Origin: CAYOHG01 sp964465125
GTDB lineage: Bacteria > Planctomycetota > Phycisphaerae > UBA1845 > Fen-1342
DNA: 64,000 nt
Assembly: GCA_964465125.1 (NCBI GenBank)
Contig: CAYXIO010000004.1
Location: forward strand, 66,925 to 130,924
Direction of reading: 5' to 3'
Part shown: in pieces, positions 1 to 8,547 of the stretch
Layout of the letters: each line of letters opens with the position of its first letter
Position numbering within the stretch: position 1 is the stretch's first letter
Position numbers and translations under genes: made by a program
The notes under the pieces: generated by a model
The model's database searches: none
Told to the model about the DNA's origin: nothing
What the model saw: only the letters and a program-made list of their open reading frames with translations

Positions 1-245
1 CGACCCCTCGTGCAGCGGCGGCGCGGATGCAGCCATTCGTCGCTCCTGAACCGCGGAAGAAGGGCGCGCCGACCGCGCGCCCGACCGTAGCCGCGACACG
101 GTAGGGGGCGGACGAGTTTCACTCAAATGGCGACCGTCCGTAAACTGTCGCAGGAAGCCCTCGACACCGAGCCGGGTTCGCGGTCGCCGTCGATTCGGAA
201 ACTCGCGGGCGATCTTGCGGCTCTCATAAGCGGGCGCGGCCTGGG
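1..245. other. Left edge, no confident gene
   Basis: Two plus-strand frames stay open from the left edge and stop near positions 49 and 105, so the tail of an upstream gene may lie here. An outer-membrane factor of the efflux operon would be expected at this place, but neither tail is long enough to recognise. The rest, up to the start of the efflux adaptor, shows no gene, terminator or RNA that I can support. Confidence 0.3.
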
Positions 246-278
246 ATGCGGAAATCGCCCGCGCGGGAGATGTCCGGG

Positions 279-1370
279 ATGAGCATCATGCGAGGATTGA
301 CCCGGCTGATCGGTCTGTTGGCGGCCGTGGCGGGCGTCGTGGCGGCCATTCTGTGGCTGGCCGGCGCCTTTCACCCCAAGATCGACGCACAGCGCTCGGG
401 GCCGCGCGGCTCCGAAGCCGTTCTGCCGGCGGGGGCAGTCGTGGTCCCGGCCCGCCATCTGACGGTCCCCCGCACCGAGACCGCCGTCGGCTCGATTCGC
501 GCGGTGCACGAGTCGGCCATCGCTTCGAAGCTGCTCGCGAAGGTAATGTCGGTCGAGGTGCAGGCGGGCACGATGGTGAAGTCCGGCGACCTGCTGGTGC
601 AATTGGACGATGCCGACCTGGGCGCCCGGCTCGAGCAGTCCCGCGCGCGCGTCGATGCCGCCGCCGCCGCGCGCGACCAGGCCCGTGTCGAGCACGAGCG
701 CGTGCAGTCGCTGGCGGAGCGGAACAACGCCGCCGCCATCGAGTTGCAGCGCGCCGACGCCGCTCTGCGCAGCGCGGAGGCCGAGCTGACCGCGGCCGAG
801 CGTGCCCGCGACGAAGCCCAGACGGTGCTCGCGTACGCCACGATTCGCAGCCCGATCGACGGACAGGTGATCGACAAGCAGGTCGAGCCCGGCGATACCG
901 TCAGTCCCGGCCAGGTTCTGCTGAAAGTCTACGACCCGACCCGCATGCAGCTCGTCGCCAGCGTGCGCGAGGGACTCAGCCAGCAGCTTCAGGTCGGACA
1001 GTCGATCGGCGTGCGCGTAGACGCGCTTCAGAAGCAGTGCGAGGGGACGGTCAGCGAGATCGTGCCCGAGGCCGAATCCGCGAGCCGCTCCTTCCTGGTC
1101 AAGGTCACGGGGCCTTGCCCGCCGGGGATCTACAGCGGCATGTTCGGGCGCGTGCTGATTCCGCTGGGCGAGGAGTCGGTGCTGGTGGTTCCGACGACCG
1201 CGGTGGCGCGCGTCGGGCAGCTCACCCTGGTGCGAGTAGCCGCGGAGGACGGGGTCCACCGCCGGGTGGTTCAGCTCGGACGCAGCCTCGGAGACGACGT
1301 CGAAGTTCTTTCGGGCCTGCGTGAGGGTGAGCGGGTGGTGCAGCATCCGGACGCGGAGGAGCCCGGATGA
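279..1370 (+). CDS. RND efflux membrane fusion protein (HlyD/AcrA type)
   Basis: This is the periplasmic adaptor of a tripartite RND pump, linking the inner-membrane permease to an outer-membrane channel. An N-terminal hydrophobic segment (about residues 9-28) acts as a membrane anchor. It is followed by a split lipoyl/barrel-sandwich domain on either side of an Ala/Glu/Arg-rich alpha-hairpin (about 105-180), then beta-barrel and membrane-proximal domains; the motif TIRSPIDGQV marks the second lipoyl half. The start at 279 is preferred because GGGAG lies 9 bases upstream; in-frame ATGs at 246 and 270 are possible. The stop overlaps the start of the permease in ATGA, so the two are translationally coupled. 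The substrate cannot be read from the sequence. Confidence 0.92.
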   Translation: MSIMRGLTRLIGLLAAVAGVVAAILWLAGAFHPKIDAQRSGPRGSEAVLPAGAVVVPARHLTVPRTETAVGSIRAVHESAIASKLLAKVMSVEVQAGTMVKSGDLLVQLDDADLGARLEQSRARVDAAAAARDQARVEHERVQSLAERNNAAAIELQRADAALRSAEAELTAAERARDEAQTVLAYATIRSPIDGQVIDKQVEPGDTVSPGQVLLKVYDPTRMQLVASVREGLSQQLQVGQSIGVRVDALQKQCEGTVSEIVPEAESASRSFLVKVTGPCPPGIYSGMFGRVLIPLGEESVLVVPTTAVARVGQLTLVRVAAEDGVHRRVVQLGRSLGDDVEVLSGLREGERVVQHPDAEEPG

Positions 1371-4300
1371 GCTCGGACGGCGCGACCCACCACCCACACG
1401 GATTCACCAACGCAGTCGTACGCGCATTCCTCGGCTCGAATCTCTCCATCGTCCTGATCCTGCTCTCGACGGCGGTCGGGCTTGCGGCGATCTGGGTTAC
1501 GCCGCGCGAGGAAGATCCGCAGATTGTCGTGCCGCTGGCCGACGTCTACGTGGATTTTCCCGGGCGCAGCGCGCGGGAGGTCGAGCAGCTTGTCGCCACG
1601 CCGCTCGAAAAGCTGCTCTACGAGGTTGATGGCGTGGAGTACGTCTACTCCATTTCGCGCGAGGGACACGCCGTCATCACGGTTCGCTTCTACGTGGGGC
1701 AGGATCGCGAGCGCAGCCTGGTCAAGCTTTACAAGCGCATCGCGGAGCACATCGACACCATTCCACCGGGCGTGGCCGGCTGGGTCGTCAAGCCGGTCGA
1801 GATCGACGACGTGCCGGTGGTCACGCTGACACTCACCGGCGCCGGCGGCGACGAATTCTCCCTGCGCCGCGTCGGCGAGGAGCTGGTCTACCGTTTTGCC
1901 GCGGTGAAAGACGTCTCGCGGGCGTATGTCGTCGGCGGCAGCCCGCGCACGCTATACGTCTACCTCGACCCCGACCGGTTGCAGGCCCACGGAATCGAAA
2001 TCGGCGACGTGCGCGGCACGTTGCAGGCTGCCAGCGCCGTGCATCCCGTCGGCACCATCGACCGCGACGACGCGGCGGTGCAGGTCGAGACCGGCCCGGG
2101 GCTCGAACAGCCCGCCGACCTGGGTGAATTGGTGGTGGCCGTCAGCGGCGAGCGCCCGGTCTACCTCAAGGACATCGCCAGGATCGTCGACGGGCCGGCA
2201 GAAGTGACATCCTACGTGCGGCACGGCTGGGGACCCGCCCGCGGCTTTGCGCATCGAACGCATTCCGTCGGCACGGTCATCGGCGGACCGACGCCCTCGG
2301 CAGCCGGCCACGCCCCACAGAACGCCGAACCGCCGGAGACCTCCGTACCGGCGGTCACGCTCGCCATCGCCAAGAAGCAGGGCACTAACGCCGTGACCGT
2401 GGCCGATCGCGTGCTGGCGAAAGCCGAGGAACTGCGCGGGGCCGTCGTGCCCGACGACGTGGAGCTGGTGATCACGCGCAACTACGGGCTGGCCGCCGAC
2501 GACAAGGTCAACGAGCTGATCAACGGCCTATTGATCGCCGTGCTGATCGTGATCGTGCTGCTGACGATGGGGCTGGGCTGGCGCGAAGCGCTGATCGTGG
2601 CCGTCGCCGTGCCGGTCGTGTTCGGGTTGACGCTGGCGGTCAATCTGCTGCTGGGCTTCACGATCAACCGCGTCACGCTGTTCGCGCTGATTCTCTCGCT
2701 GGGCCTGCTGGTGGACGATCCGATTGTCGACGTCGAGAACATCTCGCGGCACTTCGCGACGCGTCCGCGCACGCGGCGAACCGTGCTCGAAGCCGTCGCC
2801 GAAATCCGGCCGCCGCTGATCGTCGCCACGCTGGCCGTGATCGTCTCGTTCCTGCCGATGTTCTTTATCACTGGCATGATGGGGCCGTACATGCGCCCGA
2901 TGGCGCTGAACGTGCCGGTGACGATGTTCATGTCGATGGTTGTCGCATTCACCATCACTCCGTGGCTGAGCTATCACCTGCTGAAGCGCTCGGGATCGCG
3001 CGCCGCCGGCGGCTCGGAAGCGAGCGGCGGCGGACACGACCGCGACGACGCCTTCGACGCGGGCAAGCTCCGCCGCACGATGCTCTACCGGCTGTTCGCG
3101 CCGTTGACGCTCGCGCTGCTGGGGGCCGGCTGGCGCGCCTGGGGTTTCCTCGCGGTGGTGGGCGCGCTGACCGTCGCCGCGGTCGGGCTGGCAGCCGCCC
3201 GCGCCGTTCCGCTCAAGATGCTCCCGTTCGACAACAAGAATGAGCTGCTGCTGGTGCTCGATTTTTCCGAGGGAACCACGCTCGAGCGCAGCGACGCGGC
3301 GGTCCGGCATTTCGAGCGTGCGCTCGCCGCCGTCCCCGAGGTCACCGACTTCATCAGCTTTGTAGGCGTGGCGTCGCCGATCGATTTCAACGGGCTGGTG
3401 CGGCACTATTACCTGCGGCGCGGGGACAATGTGGCCGAAATCCGCGTCAACCTGGTCGACAAGCTGGCCCGTCGCCCGCAGAGCCACGCCATCGGGCTGC
3501 GGCTGCGCGACGCGTTGACGGCGCTGGCCCGCGCGCAGGACGTTTCGCTGAAGATCGTGGAGATTCCGCCGGGACCGCCCGTCATCGCCACGCTGGTTGC
3601 GGAGGTGTACGGCCGCGCCGACCAGCCGTATTCCGAGCTGGCGATCGCCGCTCGTGAAGTCCGCGCCCGGATGGAGGCGGAGCCGGGCGTGGTCGACGTG
3701 GATGACTCGCTCGAAGCGGCGGCGCCGGTCCTGCGCTTCGTCACCGACCGCGCGAAGGCCGCGCTGCACGGGGTCACCGTCGAGCAGATCACGCAGACGC
3801 TTCAGGCCACGGTCGACGGCCTGGTGGTCGAGTCGCTTCGCCAGCCGGATGAGCGCAACGCGCTGCCGATCGTGCTGCGCGTGCCGCGCGAGCTGCGCTC
3901 CGGAGCGGCGCAGCTTGCCTCGATTCACGTGCGCGGACGTGGCGGGCGGCTGGTGCCGCTGGCTGAGCTCGGTCGCTGGGAAGCACGCCGCGTCGACCCG
4001 ACGATCTACCACAAGAACCTGCTGCCGGTCGTGTACGTTTTCGCGGAGACCGCGGGCCGCGCGCCGGCCGAGGCGATCGTCGATATCCAGGCCGACCAGC
4101 GGCTCGACGGCGCGGACGGAGCGCGCTTAGGCGCGCCGCCCGGCCGGCCGCTGGCCGGACGATCGTTCCTGAACAACGGCGGTGGACGCCCGTGGAGCGT
4201 TCCGGAGGGGATACGCGTCGAGTTCGCCGGCGAAGGCGAATGGCAGATCACGCTGGACGTCTTCCGCGACCTGGGGCTTGCGTTCGCCGGCGCCCTGGTC

Positions 4301-4807
4301 GGCATCTACGTCCTGCTCGTGGCGCAGATGGGCTCGTTCCTGGTTCCGGTCGTCGTCATGCTGGCCATTCCGCTGACCATCCTGGGCGTGATGCCCGGCT
4401 TCTGGCTGCTGAACCTGCTGACCGGCCAGACGGTCGGTGGCTACCCCGATCCGACCTTCTTCACCGCGACCGGCATGATCGGCATGATCGCGCTGTCCGG
4501 CATCGTGACGCGCCAGGCCGTGATCATCGTCGATTTCGTTCATCTTTCGTTGCAGCGCGGGCTCTCGCTGGTCGACGCGATCCTGGGGAGCTGCGTGGTG
4601 CGGCTGCGGCCGATCCTGCTGACCGTCGCCGCCGCCATGCTGTCCGCGGCGCCGATCACGATCGACCCGATCTTCTCGGGGCTGGCGTGGGCGCTGATCT
4701 TCGGGCTGTTCGCCGCGACGCTTTTCACGCTTTTCGTGATTCCGGTCGCGTACTGGCTGCTGTATCGCAATGTGCCCGGGCACGGCGCTGCGCGGAATGT
4801 CGAATAG
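1367..4807 (+). CDS. RND efflux permease, AcrB/HAE family
   Basis: Inner-membrane proton-driven pump subunit, about 1146 residues, slightly longer than the usual 1030-1050. The first transmembrane helix and porter domain open with the typical sequence PREEDPQI, and the transmembrane-4 motif LVDDPIVDVEN keeps the Asp-Asp proton relay pair. Twelve membrane helices with two large periplasmic loops are evident. The extra length comes mainly from two Gly/Pro/Arg-rich insertions, one at about residues 285-330 in the first loop and one at about 910-940 in the second, which look like flexible linkers. It follows the adaptor with a 4-base overlap. No TolC-like gene follows, so the channel may lie left of the window or elsewhere. 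Confidence 0.93.
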   Translation: MSSDGATHHPHGFTNAVVRAFLGSNLSIVLILLSTAVGLAAIWVTPREEDPQIVVPLADVYVDFPGRSAREVEQLVATPLEKLLYEVDGVEYVYSISREGHAVITVRFYVGQDRERSLVKLYKRIAEHIDTIPPGVAGWVVKPVEIDDVPVVTLTLTGAGGDEFSLRRVGEELVYRFAAVKDVSRAYVVGGSPRTLYVYLDPDRLQAHGIEIGDVRGTLQAASAVHPVGTIDRDDAAVQVETGPGLEQPADLGELVVAVSGERPVYLKDIARIVDGPAEVTSYVRHGWGPARGFAHRTHSVGTVIGGPTPSAAGHAPQNAEPPETSVPAVTLAIAKKQGTNAVTVADRVLAKAEELRGAVVPDDVELVITRNYGLAADDKVNELINGLLIAVLIVIVLLTMGLGWREALIVAVAVPVVFGLTLAVNLLLGFTINRVTLFALILSLGLLVDDPIVDVENISRHFATRPRTRRTVLEAVAEIRPPLIVATLAVIVSFLPMFFITGMMGPYMRPMALNVPVTMFMSMVVAFTITPWLSYHLLKRSGSRAAGGSEASGGGHDRDDAFDAGKLRRTMLYRLFAPLTLALLGAGWRAWGFLAVVGALTVAAVGLAAARAVPLKMLPFDNKNELLLVLDFSEGTTLERSDAAVRHFERALAAVPEVTDFISFVGVASPIDFNGLVRHYYLRRGDNVAEIRVNLVDKLARRPQSHAIGLRLRDALTALARAQDVSLKIVEIPPGPPVIATLVAEVYGRADQPYSELAIAAREVRARMEAEPGVVDVDDSLEAAAPVLRFVTDRAKAALHGVTVEQITQTLQATVDGLVVESLRQPDERNALPIVLRVPRELRSGAAQLASIHVRGRGGRLVPLAELGRWEARRVDPTIYHKNLLPVVYVFAETAGRAPAEAIVDIQADQRLDGADGARLGAPPGRPLAGRSFLNNGGGRPWSVPEGIRVEFAGEGEWQITLDVFRDLGLAFAGALVGIYVLLVAQMGSFLVPVVVMLAIPLTILGVMPGFWLLNLLTGQTVGGYPDPTFFTATGMIGMIALSGIVTRQAVIIVDFVHLSLQRGLSLVDAILGSCVVRLRPILLTVAAAMLSAAPITIDPIFSGLAWALIFGLFAATLFTLFVIPVAYWLLYRNVPGHGAARNVE

Positions 4808-4876
4808 CGGATTTCGAATGGCGAATGGAAGCGCGGCCCCATGTGCGGGCTGACGCGCTTTTCCATGCGCTCTTCG
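4808..4876. repeat. Short degenerate repeat spacer
   Basis: The spacer between the pump and the convergent methyltransferase gene is made of degenerate copies of a short AT-richer word, such as TTCGAATGGCGAATGG and TTCGCTATTCGC followed by TTCGCTATCG. They run in both orientations. It resembles the repeat on the other side of the methyltransferase gene. No hairpin with a T-run is visible. Confidence 0.4.
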
Positions 4877-5656
4877 CTATTCGCACTTCGCTATCGACTC
4901 GACGTAGAGCTTCGTGTCGTACTCGATCCGTACGGCGCCGCCTCGCGCGAAGCGGGCGAAAAGCGCGCCCAGCGCGTCGATCATCTCGTCGAAACGCGGT
5001 TGTCCGGCGGCGGGGACGTAGGACGATGAGAGCAGCCGGCCGCGCAGCCCGTCGAAGTCGAGCCGCTGGCCGTTCGCAAACATACGCGCGGCGGGTTCAC
5101 GCCCGAAAAAGCGCGCCAGCCTTCCGGGCTCGGTCGCCTGGCGGTGATCGATCTTGGCGTAGTCCGTCGCGAAGCGATGCAGCAGGGCCTCGTACTCGGC
5201 CAGGAAGGGCGTGTCGTCGCGGCGCTCGTTCCAGAGCAGCGCGACCCGACCGGACGGGCGCAGCACGCGACCGAACTCGCGCCGGCACGCGTCCACGTCA
5301 AACCAGTGAAACGCCTGGGCCGCGATGATCCAATCCACGCTCGCGGGCGCAAGCCCGCTCGCTTCCGCCCGGCCGTTGACGCTATGAAACAGCGCGTTGC
5401 CGGCGAGCAGCTTTTCCGCCGCGGCGCGCATGTCGTCGTTCGGCTCAACGGCCCAGACCGTGTGTCCGCGCTTCAGAAAATACTCGGCGGAGATGCCCGT
5501 GCCGCTGCCGACGTCGGCCAGCACGTGGCTGGGCCGCAGTTGGAACTCGTCGCGCAGCGATTCGTAGACGGCGTTTGGGTAGCCGGGACGGTAGCGAATG
5601 TAGTCCGCGACACGGTTGGAAAAGCGCGTCAGCGAATTCGGTTCCGGCGTCGGCAT
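4877..5656 (-). CDS. Class I SAM-dependent methyltransferase
   Basis: About 259 residues with the Rossmann methyltransferase fold. Motif I reads LADVGSGTGISAEYF, followed by an acidic SAM-binding strand ending AVEPNDDMR and a motif IIAAQAFHWFD at the post-II position. This order is typical of the Methyltransf_11/25 small-molecule methyltransferases (UbiE/Tam-like). The C-terminal third has no recognisable substrate domain, so the acceptor is unknown. The ATG at 5656 is preferred to a TTG at 5665. It points towards the efflux operon and has repeat-rich spacers on both sides, which suggests it could have arrived as a small cassette. Confidence 0.85.
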   Translation of the reverse strand: MPTPEPNSLTRFSNRVADYIRYRPGYPNAVYESLRDEFQLRPSHVLADVGSGTGISAEYFLKRGHTVWAVEPNDDMRAAAEKLLAGNALFHSVNGRAEASGLAPASVDWIIAAQAFHWFDVDACRREFGRVLRPSGRVALLWNERRDDTPFLAEYEALLHRFATDYAKIDHRQATEPGRLARFFGREPAARMFANGQRLDFDGLRGRLLSSSYVPAAGQPRFDEMIDALGALFARFARGGAVRIEYDTKLYVESIAKCE

Positions 5657-5661
5657 GCTCT

Positions 5662-5698
5662 GCAACTCGCTATCCGCAACTCGCGATCCGCAATTCCG
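5662..5698. repeat. 14-bp tandem repeat, 2.6 copies
   Basis: The unit GCAACTCGCTATCC is followed directly by GCAACTCGCGATCC and a partial third copy GCAATTCCG. The array lies between the methyltransferase start and the end of the cytochrome gene, and overlaps the region where a promoter or ribosome site of the methyltransferase would sit. Confidence 0.7.
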
Positions 5699-5701
5699 CC
5701 G

Positions 5702-7453
5702 TCATCGCCCGTACGTGAAGTTCACGTGCCGCACGCCGTGACACGTCAGCGTGCAGCTTCCGGCCTGTCGCCCGAGGTCGACGAACTGCCGCTCGCCGCT
5801 GACGATCGATACGTCGAAGTTGATCAGGTGGCTGTGCTCGGCGCTGCTGCCGCTGACGCCGTGGGGGCTGTGACAGGCGCTGCACGGCGTGCGTTCTCGG
5901 CTGACGTGCAGGTCGTGCGTCGCGAAGCTCTCGTCACTGAGGATCGAGTTGCGGTCGTGGCAGGTGTAGCACAGGGCGTAAACCTGCGGCGATTCGCTGG
6001 TGAAGTCCTGCGTCTCATAGCGCGCGGCGAGCAGGAACTCGTAGCGCGAGCCGTGCGGGCCGTTCGGGCCGCCGCCGCCGAGCTGCCGCGCGTCGGGGTT
6101 GTTGTGGCAGTCCTGGCAGTTCAGGAACCCACGGCTGCGCACCTCGGGCAGCAGGCTGGGCGACTCGGCGCCAAGCCGCGACGCGAAAGCGACCGGGTGG
6201 GCCGAAGCGGCGGTCGGCAGGAACTGCCGCCGGACGTTTCCGCCCTCGTCGCGGTCTCGGACGATGCGCCGACCAATCGGGACCGGGTTGTCGGCGTGGC
6301 AGCGGAAGCAGACCTCGTAGTCGAAGCGCGCGTCCTCGACCTCGACCCCGCTCAATGACACGCCCGCCGATCGCTCCATCGAGCCCGAATACAGCGGGCC
6401 CTGAAGCGCGGCAGTCCGGGCGCTCAACCCGCCCGAGCCCGGCTTCACCGCGTGCGGATTGTGGCAATCGACGCAATCGACGTGCGGCGGCATGGAGCGC
6501 CAGTCTTCCGCCGGATCGTGCCGATCGAGCAGCCGGGTCGGGCGGTGGCCGCTGCGGCTGCCGTTGACGACGCTGACGTCGCGCGCGGTGATTCCGTCGT
6601 GACAGCGCAGGCACAGGTCGTACGAGCGATCGCGCAGCAGACGCTCGCGCTGGGCGGCGCCGTGCGGCACGTGGCAGGCGGCGCAGGCGTTCTCGCTAAG
6701 ATCGTCGAACGTCGGGGGCTGTCCCTGGGTCAGCAAGAGCGGCATTCGAACGGGGCTGGAGGCGTGCGCGCTGCCGCGCCAGCCGTCCATCGCATGGCAG
6801 GTGATGCACAGGGCCCCTTCGCGCATCGGCAGGCGGAGAAAGTCGCCGTACTGGTTGTTGTGCGGATCGTGGCACGCGGTGCATTCCAGCTCGCCGCGCT
6901 CGCCCAGCTTGACGCGATGGTCGACCCGTTCGGGGTCGCGGAGCTGCCGGTCGCGGTTGGTCAGGGCGCGGTCGAAGCGCAGCCCGATGGGGTGATCGTC
7001 CGAAAGGTCGTTGGTCAGGTCGGACGGACCCGTCGGCATGAAGGTGTGCGTCATGGGGATCGGCGTGCCGCGGCTCAGGACGAGTCCAGGCGCGATGCTG
7101 CCGTCGTGACAGCTCAGGCAGAGCTTGCTCGACCCGGTCGGCTGGCCGATGTTCGCGTCGGTCGTGCTGCTGGAGTAGATGCGGTAATGCGTCTGCGGGT
7201 TGGCCCGGTTCCACAGCGGGGCGGCCGGGCTGGCGTTGTGCGGCGTGTGGCAGAAGATGCAGACCTGCGACTCCTGCGTGGCGCGCACCGGCCCGGGGCC
7301 CATCTGCGACAGGTCGTGCTTTGAGTTCACTACGCTCTCGTCGGCCGATGCGACTGCCGCTAGCGCAACCATCAGGGGAGCGACGCGGCGCGAAGCGAGC
7401 GTCCGCAAGATGGAATCGAGATGCCCGGCGGCGCGAGCTGTCACGTGGCCCAT
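5702..7453 (-). CDS. Secreted dodecaheme c-type cytochrome
   Basis: A 583-residue exported electron-transfer protein of the doubled-CXXCH / cytochrome c3-like group. It has eleven CXXCH motifs (for example CIFCHTPHN, CLSCHDGS, CTACHDPHN, CVDCHNPHA, CSACHSPHG) and a twelfth site, CTLTCH, which is CX3CH, close to the C-terminus. Several motifs are followed by PH, as is usual in this group. A hydrophobic stretch near residues 27-40 ending in ASA is the likely signal peptide. The ATG at 7453 shares a base with the stop of the upstream NHL gene (TGATG), so the two are coupled. The order barrel, NHL lipoprotein, cytochrome on one strand suggests a joint role in moving electrons across the envelope. 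Confidence 0.9.
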   Translation of the reverse strand: MGHVTARAAGHLDSILRTLASRRVAPLMVALAAVASADESVVNSKHDLSQMGPGPVRATQESQVCIFCHTPHNASPAAPLWNRANPQTHYRIYSSSTTDANIGQPTGSSKLCLSCHDGSIAPGLVLSRGTPIPMTHTFMPTGPSDLTNDLSDDHPIGLRFDRALTNRDRQLRDPERVDHRVKLGERGELECTACHDPHNNQYGDFLRLPMREGALCITCHAMDGWRGSAHASSPVRMPLLLTQGQPPTFDDLSENACAACHVPHGAAQRERLLRDRSYDLCLRCHDGITARDVSVVNGSRSGHRPTRLLDRHDPAEDWRSMPPHVDCVDCHNPHAVKPGSGGLSARTAALQGPLYSGSMERSAGVSLSGVEVEDARFDYEVCFRCHADNPVPIGRRIVRDRDEGGNVRRQFLPTAASAHPVAFASRLGAESPSLLPEVRSRGFLNCQDCHNNPDARQLGGGGPNGPHGSRYEFLLAARYETQDFTSESPQVYALCYTCHDRNSILSDESFATHDLHVSRERTPCSACHSPHGVSGSSAEHSHLINFDVSIVSGERQFVDLGRQAGSCTLTCHGVRHVNFTYGR

Positions 7454-8547
7454 CACGATTCCTCCTTCGCCCCGCGCAGATACTGAAAGACCTGCACGCG
7501 GCGATTGTACGTGTCGGCAACCCAGATGCGATCGCGGTCGTCGATCGAAAGCCCGCTCGGCAGCGAGAATTCACCCGCGCCGCGGCCTTCGCGCCCGAAC
7601 GCCAGCAGCAGCGCGCCGCGCGCGTCGAAAATCTGCACGTTCTCAAACTGGCTGTCGAGCACGTAGACGTGACCCTCGGAATCCAGCGCCGCGTCGCGCG
7701 GCAGCGAGAAATCGCCCGCCGCATCGCCTTTGCGGCCGAACGCGCAGCGCGGCGTGCCGTCGAGATTCAGAATCTGGCAGCGGAAGTTCATGGCGTCGGC
7801 GATGGCGACGAAGCCGCCGCCGAGCGAATCTCCCCCCAGCGCGAGCCCGCTGGGAAAATGGAACCGTCCGGGCTCGCTTCCTCGACCGCCCACGCGCCGC
7901 AGCAGCGCCCCGCCTGCATCGAAGACAACGCACGCATGGGCGGCGGCGTCGAGCACCCAGAGTTCGCGGCCGTCGCGCGACCAGCCCAGCGCCGCCGGCC
8001 GGTGAAGTTGTCCCGAGCCCAGCGTGGCCCGGTGCTCGCCTCGCAGGCTGAAGAGCTCGACCGTGCCGCGCTGCGCGTCGGCGACGGCGACGCGCTCACC
8101 GTGAATGGCGACGTCGAGCGGGGCGACCAGCGACGCAGCGCCGGCGGACCGGATCGAGCGAAACTGCCGGGTCGAGAGATCGAGCACGTGCAGCGCGGCG
8201 CCGCCCGCGGCGCCCGGGTCGCAGACGAACACGAGTTGACCCGCGGCTGCGACGGCGGTCGGACTGACGAACGCGATCGGCGGCGTCGGCCCGGCCAGCA
8301 CATCACGCACCGCGCCGAAGCCGCGCGAACGCGCCCCCAGACTGGCCTCGCCGACCATCTCGCCCAGGTACTGAATCCGCGGCGGGTCCGGCGGGCGGGG
8401 CCAGACGAGCGAGGTCGGCTGTCCCGTGAACACCGCGATGCGCGGCGCGGTCGAGGCGCAGCCGGCCAGCGCGCCCAGCAACAGCCATGCCGTCGCGGTC
8501 ACGCCGCGCAGGGGCGCTTGGATCCGAACCGGCCGCCATGTCGCCAT
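7453..8547 (-). CDS. NHL-repeat beta-propeller lipoprotein
   Basis: About 364 residues. The N-terminal hydrophobic segment ends in the lipobox LAGCAS, so the mature protein should be lipid-anchored. The rest is a six-bladed NHL propeller with repeating phrases of the type GREGRGAGEFSLPSGL and IWVADTYNRRVQVF. Propellers of this kind often accompany multiheme cytochromes in metal-reducing bacteria, where their exact role is not established. The start at 8547 is chosen because it shares its A with the stop codon of the barrel gene (TGATG); an in-frame ATG upstream at 8595 lies inside that gene. It may hold or position the cytochrome complex, which is inference. Confidence 0.88.
   Translation of the reverse strand: MATWRPVRIQAPLRGVTATAWLLLGALAGCASTAPRIAVFTGQPTSLVWPRPPDPPRIQYLGEMVGEASLGARSRGFGAVRDVLAGPTPPIAFVSPTAVAAAGQLVFVCDPGAAGGAALHVLDLSTRQFRSIRSAGAASLVAPLDVAIHGERVAVADAQRGTVELFSLRGEHRATLGSGQLHRPAALGWSRDGRELWVLDAAAHACVVFDAGGALLRRVGGRGSEPGRFHFPSGLALGGDSLGGGFVAIADAMNFRCQILNLDGTPRCAFGRKGDAAGDFSLPRDAALDSEGHVYVLDSQFENVQIFDARGALLLAFGREGRGAGEFSLPSGLSIDDRDRIWVADTYNRRVQVFQYLRGAKEES

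Noticed and set aside
2528..4012. Long minus-strand open frame of 494 codons inside the RND gene
   Set aside because: It is the reverse shadow of a GC-rich gene; the translation is His/Arg/Gln-rich with no domain, and the plus strand is clearly the efflux pump.
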